Assembly: GCA_012513195.1 (NCBI GenBank)
Contig: JAAZCR010000141.1
Span: 1-19,874 of the forward strand
DNA length: 19,874 nucleotides
Source of the DNA: Bacilli bacterium
Lineage (GTDB): Bacteria; Bacillota_I; Bacilli_A; Haloplasmatales; Haloplasmataceae
Direction: 5' to 3'
How positions within the stretch are numbered: the first letter of the stretch is position 1; each line of letters begins with the position of its first letter. Positions 15,859 through 19,874 of this stretch are shown in pieces. The notes beneath the pieces are model-generated. The model ran no database searches. It saw nothing but the letters and a program-made list of their open reading frames with translations, and had not been told where the DNA came from. A program made the translations under genes and the position numbers.

Positions 15859-16640
15859 TGAAAAGATTATCTTTAATTCTTTTATTTCTATTATTATCCT
15901 TTTCTATCGCTGGTTGTAAGGTAGCTAAAACAACTACAACAACCACCAATCAATCGATAGAACCTTTCAAAGAATTTGTGGGAGTAAAGATCACATTAAT
16001 GGATAAACCTTCTTATGAAAACCCCAATTATGTTCATGACTACTATTATATTGGTGAAGATTTAAGTCCTTACATTTATGATTTAAAAATCAATGAATAT
16101 ATCGATGACGAGAACGCTGAAGTAACTGAATATCATATCTACTACCATATGACACCTAAGTATTATTGCTTTACTTATTCAATATTAATAAAAGAAAATG
16201 ACGAAATAGTAGAACGTGAACAGCTCATTCCTCATTGTACTTATGGTCAAGTTATTTCACAAGTAACACGAAGTATAAATTATGGCTATAAAGTAAATGA
16301 TATTAATAAAAAAATTATCTTTAAAGTAACCTTCACACCAATGCCAGAATTAATCAGTTATACTGTAACTGAGTTTAATGATAACAATGAAAAAATAAAT
16401 ACTACGACCATTACCTTAGATGACTTAGATGATCTACATCAAGAAATAATTCTTAGTGACGATACCGCTTATTGTATCATCAATTACGAATATAATGATA
16501 ATATAGTTGCTACACCTAAAACCGATACAAAAATAATTGGACGAAATACCATTATTAAAGGATATACTCACCGAATTTATACCGTCATCAATGATGGTGA
16601 ACGAGCATATTATGACATAACAATAAAATATGAAGAATGA
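15855..16640 (+). CDS. lipoprotein L2 of cassette B
   Basis: Predicted extracellular lipoprotein of unknown function, 261 aa, with signal peptide MMKRLSLILLFLLLSFSIAGC (lipobox IAGC, Cys21) and a Thr-rich linker with six Thr in a row. The main domain starts VGVKITLMDKPSYEN and includes YYCFTYSILIKENDEI, LIPHC, PELISYTVTEFNDNNEK, DTAYCIINYEY and the end KGYTHRIYTVINDGERAYY. L1 and L2 share order and motifs (aromatic-Cys, then 20-odd residues to the second Cys, then the E-Y/F-D/N-x-N turn), so they are distant paralogs. The ATG at 15855 overlaps the L1 stop; the ATG at 15858 is also possible and better spaced from GAGGAT. Last gene of the cassette, followed by a terminator. Confidence 0.82.
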   Translation: MMKRLSLILLFLLLSFSIAGCKVAKTTTTTTNQSIEPFKEFVGVKITLMDKPSYENPNYVHDYYYIGEDLSPYIYDLKINEYIDDENAEVTEYHIYYHMTPKYYCFTYSILIKENDEIVEREQLIPHCTYGQVISQVTRSINYGYKVNDINKKIIFKVTFTPMPELISYTVTEFNDNNEKINTTTITLDDLDDLHQEIILSDDTAYCIINYEYNDNIVATPKTDTKIIGRNTIIKGYTHRIYTVINDGERAYYDITIKYEE

Positions 16641-16645
16641 GAAAT

Positions 16646-16677
16646 AAAATATCGAACCATTCGGTTCGATATTTTTT
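16646..16677 (+). terminator. rho-independent terminator of cassette B
   Basis: Perfect 13-bp stem (16646-16658 and 16663-16675) with loop ATTC and a T run (16672-16677). It starts six bases after the L2 stop. Confidence 0.92.
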
Positions 16678-16683
16678 GTTAAA

Positions 16684-16712
16684 TTGAATTTTTTTATAAT
16701 GGTTGTTATAAT
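16684..16712 (+). promoter_or_regulatory. promoter of the ABC-2 operon (extended -10)
   Basis: TTGAAT (16684-16689), 17 bases, TATAAT (16707-16712) preceded by TGT, an extended -10. The start codon is at 16746 with CGGAGGA as ribosome site. Confidence 0.8.
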
Positions 16713-16745
16713 ATTGAGGTTGTAGTATCTTATACGGAGGAACTT

Positions 16746-17714
16746 ATGATACAAGTTCAAGGAATATCGAAAACATTTTACATCGCTAAACGAGACAAAT
16801 GCGTTATCGAGGCACTTAAACATCTAGTTAAACGGGAATATGCCGCTGTAAAGGCCTTAGATAACGTCTCTTTTAATATTAAGCAGGGGGAAATTGTGGG
16901 CTATATTGGTCCTAATGGAGCTGGTAAGTCCACTACCATAAAAATAATTAGTGGTATCTTAGTGCCTGATCAAGGAACCTGTAACATCTTAGGATATACC
17001 CCTTGGAAGGATCGGAAAGAATATGTTAAACATATTGGTGTTGTTTTTGGCCAACGCACGCAATTATGGTGGGATGTTCCAGTAATTGATTCGTATGAAC
17101 TACTGAAAGATATTTATAAGATTCCAACTAATACCTATCAAAATAATCTTGAACTACTTACAAATACTTTAGAACTAAAAGAATTATTATATAAACCAGT
17201 TCGTCAACTTAGTTTAGGGGAAAGAATGCGCTGTGAAATTGGTGCTTCCTTGTTACATGATCCTAAGATTTTATTCCTTGATGAGCCCACTATTGGTTTA
17301 GATGCAGTATCGAAAAAAGCAGTTCGTAATTTCATTAAAACGATTAATCAAGAGAAACAAGTAACGGTAATCCTTACTACCCATGACATGCGCGATATTG
17401 AAGAACTGGTAAATCGCATCATTCTCATTGGAAAAGGTAAGATTTTACTAGATGGCTCATTAAATGAAGTAAAATTAAAGTTCGGTGGCGAAAAAACGAT
17501 ATTAATAACTTACTCTAATCAGCATAAACCATTTGATTTCCCCGTTGAAAGAATTAATGGTAATCAATTACGGTTGTTAATTGATACAAACAAACAGTCG
17601 CTACCGCAAATCATTGATATGGTTTCTGAGTATGTTCAAATTGAAGATATCGACATTAATCATCTGCCCATAGAAGATATCATTGTGAAACTATATAAGG
17701 AGTATCAGTTATGA
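16746..17714 (+). CDS. ABC-2 exporter ATP-binding protein (COG4586-like)
   Basis: ATPase subunit of an ABC-2 type exporter, 322 aa. Motifs: Walker A GPNGAGKST (55-63), Q-loop in VVFGQRTQLWWDVPV (99-113, a stretch typical of the COG4586 group), signature LSLGE (155-159), Walker B ILFLDEP (175-181), D-loop GLD and switch His213 in TTHD. Residues 1-50 include the family's extended insertion (KRDKCVIEALKHLVKREY). A C-terminal domain of about 75 residues follows the core, as in related drug or lipid exporters. The stop overlaps the first permease start (ATGA). Substrate is not predictable. Confidence 0.93.
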   Translation: MIQVQGISKTFYIAKRDKCVIEALKHLVKREYAAVKALDNVSFNIKQGEIVGYIGPNGAGKSTTIKIISGILVPDQGTCNILGYTPWKDRKEYVKHIGVVFGQRTQLWWDVPVIDSYELLKDIYKIPTNTYQNNLELLTNTLELKELLYKPVRQLSLGERMRCEIGASLLHDPKILFLDEPTIGLDAVSKKAVRNFIKTINQEKQVTVILTTHDMRDIEELVNRIILIGKGKILLDGSLNEVKLKFGGEKTILITYSNQHKPFDFPVERINGNQLRLLIDTNKQSLPQIIDMVSEYVQIEDIDINHLPIEDIIVKLYKEYQL

Positions 17715-18514
17715 GGAGTTACTTAGCCCTCTTTCAGATGCGATTTATCCGCGGTTTACAGTATCGCACTGCTGCTTTAGCGGGAATTTTTACCCAGTTC
17801 TTTTGGGGCTTTATGCACATCATGATCTTTGAAGCTTTTTATACTAGTAGTAGTGCTACGCAACCCATAAATTTTCATCAATTAGTTAACATGTTGTGGC
17901 TACAACAAGCGTTTCTCGCATTTATCATGTTGTGGTTTCGTGATAATGAAATAATTAATCAAATTATTAAAGGTGACATTGCGATCGAACTCTTACGACC
18001 AATTAAGCTCTATGAGTTTTGGTACTCAAGACTCCTCGCACAGCGCTCCTCTAGTGCCATGTTACGATTTTTACCCATCCTAATTGTAGCCTTCTTGCTA
18101 CCCTATCCCTATAACTTCGTCCTGCCTCAAGATATTATCAGTTTTCTCTTATTCATTGTGACCCTATGCTTAGGGGTATTAATCGTCGTAGCTCTTTCGA
18201 TGTTGATTTATATCTCAATGTTTTATACTTTGTCAGGAACAGGCTCTATTCTCATTTTTGGTGTTATCGGTGAATTCCTCGCTGGTTTAATTATTCCCAT
18301 TCCCTTAATGCCAGAAGCATTACAACGAATTGTATATCTTTTACCTTTCCGTTATACTACTGACCTGCCATTTCGAATATATGTAGGAAGTATTCCTCGC
18401 CGCGAAGCTTTAATTAGTATCTGCATTCAAGTCATTTGGCTTATCATTCTATATATAATCGGCAAATTATGGATGAGTAAAGCGTTAAAACGCTTAGTCA
18501 TCCAAGGAGGATAA
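17711..18514 (+). CDS. ABC-2 exporter permease 1 (COG4587/DUF990-like)
   Basis: Membrane subunit, 267 aa, about six TM helices. It has the family N-terminus MRSYLALFQMRFIRGLQYRTAALAGIFTQFFWG, then GDIAIELLRPIKLYEFWYSR (about 89-108), the coupling-type helix between TM2 and TM3. The late PLMPEALQRIVYLLPFRY and ALISICIQVIWLI stretches are also typical. It pairs with the next gene, which has the same general plan, so the transporter is probably a heterodimer of permeases with an ATPase dimer. The start overlaps the ATPase stop. Confidence 0.9.
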   Translation: MRSYLALFQMRFIRGLQYRTAALAGIFTQFFWGFMHIMIFEAFYTSSSATQPINFHQLVNMLWLQQAFLAFIMLWFRDNEIINQIIKGDIAIELLRPIKLYEFWYSRLLAQRSSSAMLRFLPILIVAFLLPYPYNFVLPQDIISFLLFIVTLCLGVLIVVALSMLIYISMFYTLSGTGSILIFGVIGEFLAGLIIPIPLMPEALQRIVYLLPFRYTTDLPFRIYVGSIPRREALISICIQVIWLIILYIIGKLWMSKALKRLVIQGG

Positions 18515-18517
18515 ATC

Positions 18518-19291
18518 ATGCTTTATTGGAAATATGTCAAAATCTTATTTAAGAGTCAGTTAGAATACCGTACTAGTTTTATTCTTCTTTCCATTGGGCA
18601 AATCTTTGTCCCCTTTTCTGTCTTTTTAGGCATGTATTTTCTGTTTCAACGCTTTAACGAAATAAAGGGCTTTACCTTGTGGGAGGTAGCCCTTTGTTAC
18701 GGAATTATTCATATTGCCTTTTCTTTAAGTGAATGTTTTGCGCGGGGCTTCGATAATTTTTCTCGCTTAGTTGTAACAGGTGACTTTGACCGCATCCTAG
18801 TTAGACCACGGTCAACAATAGTGCAAGTTCTAGGAAGTCAATTTGAATTTACCCGTATTGGTCGTTTATTTCAAGCAGTGGTCATTTTTATTATTGCACT
18901 TACAAAAGTGCAAATTGATTGGAATATCATTAAGATACTCACATTTATATTAATGATTATTAGTGGCATCTTTATTTTTGCGGGAATTTACATGATTGGT
19001 GCAACACTATGTTTCTTTACTATTGAAGGGTTAGAAGTAATCAATATCCTAACTGATGGAGGAAGAGAAATCTCCCAATATCCCATCAATATATATAAGG
19101 ATTGGGTGAAAAAGCTTTTTACCTTTGTAATACCTTATGGTGTAGTTAATTACTTACCACTTCTTTATGTCTTAGGTAAAAATAATCAGGTCATTTATGC
19201 CTTTACTCCCTTACTAGGCATACTCTTTATCATCCCTTGCATTTTGATATGGAATTATGGCGTTAAACATTACTTATCTACAGGTTCCTAA
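18518..19291 (+). CDS. ABC-2 exporter permease 2 (COG3694/DUF990-like)
   Basis: Second membrane subunit, 257 aa, about six TMs. The N-terminus LYWKYVKILFKSQLEYRTSF resembles that of permease 1, and RGFDNFSRLVVTGDFDRILVRPRS (about 75-98) is the matching GD-D-LVRP loop known from this family. Near the C-terminus is QYPINIYKDWVKKLFTFVIP, also characteristic. AGGAGG, in the end of permease 1, is three bases before a 3-base gap to the start. The last four bases overlap the convergent MATE gene. Confidence 0.9.
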   Translation: MLYWKYVKILFKSQLEYRTSFILLSIGQIFVPFSVFLGMYFLFQRFNEIKGFTLWEVALCYGIIHIAFSLSECFARGFDNFSRLVVTGDFDRILVRPRSTIVQVLGSQFEFTRIGRLFQAVVIFIIALTKVQIDWNIIKILTFILMIISGIFIFAGIYMIGATLCFFTIEGLEVINILTDGGREISQYPINIYKDWVKKLFTFVIPYGVVNYLPLLYVLGKNNQVIYAFTPLLGILFIIPCILIWNYGVKHYLSTGS

Positions 19292-19874
19292 GATGTGAGG
19301 TTAGTTAGCCATCTTTTCTTTTTATATAATGCCATACTAATAGTCGCATTTAAGATCCTGGTCGCTTCTACCGCCAAAAAGAGTGGTAAGATGGGGAAAT
19401 GAAGAACATAACCACAGATTATGGCAACAGGTACTTTCACTATCCACATGAAAATGGCATCTAAAAGTAAAACTTCATATACCCTTCCCCCACTCCGTAA
19501 CACAAAGAAGGGTATCCTTGTTAACATCGTTACTGGAGCCATAAAGGCGTGGATAAGAATTGCATATGTTGTTAATACCTTAGTTTGGGGTTGGATATTG
19601 TAGAAGTGTGGAACGATGAAGGAAATGATGCTTAAGATAAAGGTTATGATGATTCCCATCCCTACTGAATAGCCTAACAAGTAATTAGCGTTATCTTCGG
19701 CTTCTTTAAGTTCATTATTACCTAAATGGATACCAACAAAGATATTAGCTGCTGTACCTAAGCCACTAGCGAGTATATAGACAATCTGACTTATCACATC
19801 AGCAATATTAATAACGGCGATTTCCTTTTGCCCTAAGTTGCTGTAGGTTTTAAAGATAATGGTTAATGCTGAAG
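19288..19874 (-). CDS. MATE-family efflux transporter, 5' end outside window
   Basis: C-terminal part of a multidrug and toxic compound extrusion transporter. I read about 195 codons without a stop from the window edge. The sequence before the GTG at 19797 (LTIIFKTYSNLGQKEIAVIN, IAD) is coding in the same frame, so that codon is not the true start. Typical features are ASGLGTAANIFVGIHLGNNELKEAEDNA, the MATE 'G-x-x-A-A-x-x-x-V-G-x-x-L-G-x-x-x-x-x-x-A' motif, followed by three to four TM helices and a short basic end. The family exchanges cations for drugs or metabolites across the cytoplasmic membrane. The stop is TAG at 19288-19290, inside the end of the ABC permease gene. Confidence 0.88.
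   Translation of the reverse strand, partial: SALTIIFKTYSNLGQKEIAVINIADVISQIVYILASGLGTAANIFVGIHLGNNELKEAEDNANYLLGYSVGMGIIITFILSIISFIVPHFYNIQPQTKVLTTYAILIHAFMAPVTMLTRIPFFVLRSGGRVYEVLLLDAIFMWIVKVPVAIICGYVLHFPILPLFLAVEATRILNATISMALYKKKRWLTNLTS
19290..19315 (+). terminator. possible terminator of the ABC-2 operon inside the MATE gene end
   Basis: AAGATG (19290-19295) pairs with CATCTT (19310-19315), with inner GGT/GCC pairing and a small bulge, and a T-rich stretch (TTCTTTTTAT) follows. Imperfect stem, so tentative. Confidence 0.4.

Larger units (their letters stand above)
11036..16640 (+). repeat. tandem duplicated cassette (A: 11036-13966; B: 14023-16640)
   Basis: Two diverged copies of membrane protein, lipoprotein L1 and lipoprotein L2 lie in the same order and orientation; copy A also has an XRE gene. 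The membrane proteins start almost identically (MLTKIFYHFY) and both end in HQSYEIYTEN-x-LTI. L1 and L2 align with their counterparts along their whole length, including the start overlap of L2 with the L1 stop (ATGA). Copy A has decayed lipoproteins, and copy B has lost the regulator. Confidence 0.9.

Noticed and set aside
16434..16823. 129-residue minus-strand ORF
   Set aside because: It is a shadow across the end of L2, its terminator and the ABC ATPase start, with no ribosome site.

Overview
The window comes from an AT-rich, low-GC Gram-positive-type bacterium, most likely Bacillota or a Mollicutes relative such as the Izemoplasma/Haloplasma/Acholeplasma lineages. The signs are strong AGGAGG-like ribosome sites, lipobox lipoproteins, rho-independent terminators, and TGA used as a stop while Trp is TGG, which rules out the mycoplasma code. 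The lineage is an inference; no rRNA or phylogenetic marker is present.

Left part (1-10800): a partial NamA/YqjM-type old yellow enzyme lies divergent to an MFS transporter. A membrane-anchored WG-repeat protein and a DUF3137 membrane protein follow. Next is a leftward operon of ABC ATPase, large ABC permease and an acetyltransferase closely resembling AAC(6')-Ii. A 55-residue orphan ORF with its own promoter and terminator comes next, then tldD-tldE, encoding the metalloprotease pair. Convergent genes are separated by clean, mostly bidirectional hairpin terminators.

Central part (11036-16640): this is the most unusual region, a tandemly duplicated cassette. Its layout is an eight-TM membrane protein whose C-terminal half looks like DUF2975, a small XRE regulator of the YozG kind, then two lipoproteins (called L1 and L2 here) that are distantly related to each other. 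Cassette A keeps the membrane protein and regulator. Its L1 is a pseudogene with a frameshift and an in-frame stop. Its L2 is cut short by a 101-bp MITE-like insertion with 8-bp terminal inverted repeats and a 7-bp target duplication. Removing the insertion on paper restores the reading frame and a C-terminus matching cassette B. Cassette B has both lipoproteins intact but has lost the regulator. The cassette A promoter sits inside a 14-bp inverted repeat that looks like the operator of the XRE protein. The two copies therefore look complementary: regulator from A, lipoproteins from B.

Right part (16684-19874): a strong extended -10 promoter drives a three-gene ABC-2 exporter operon (ATPase plus two permeases). 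Its last gene runs into, and overlaps by 4 bp, a convergent MATE-family transporter that continues past the window end.
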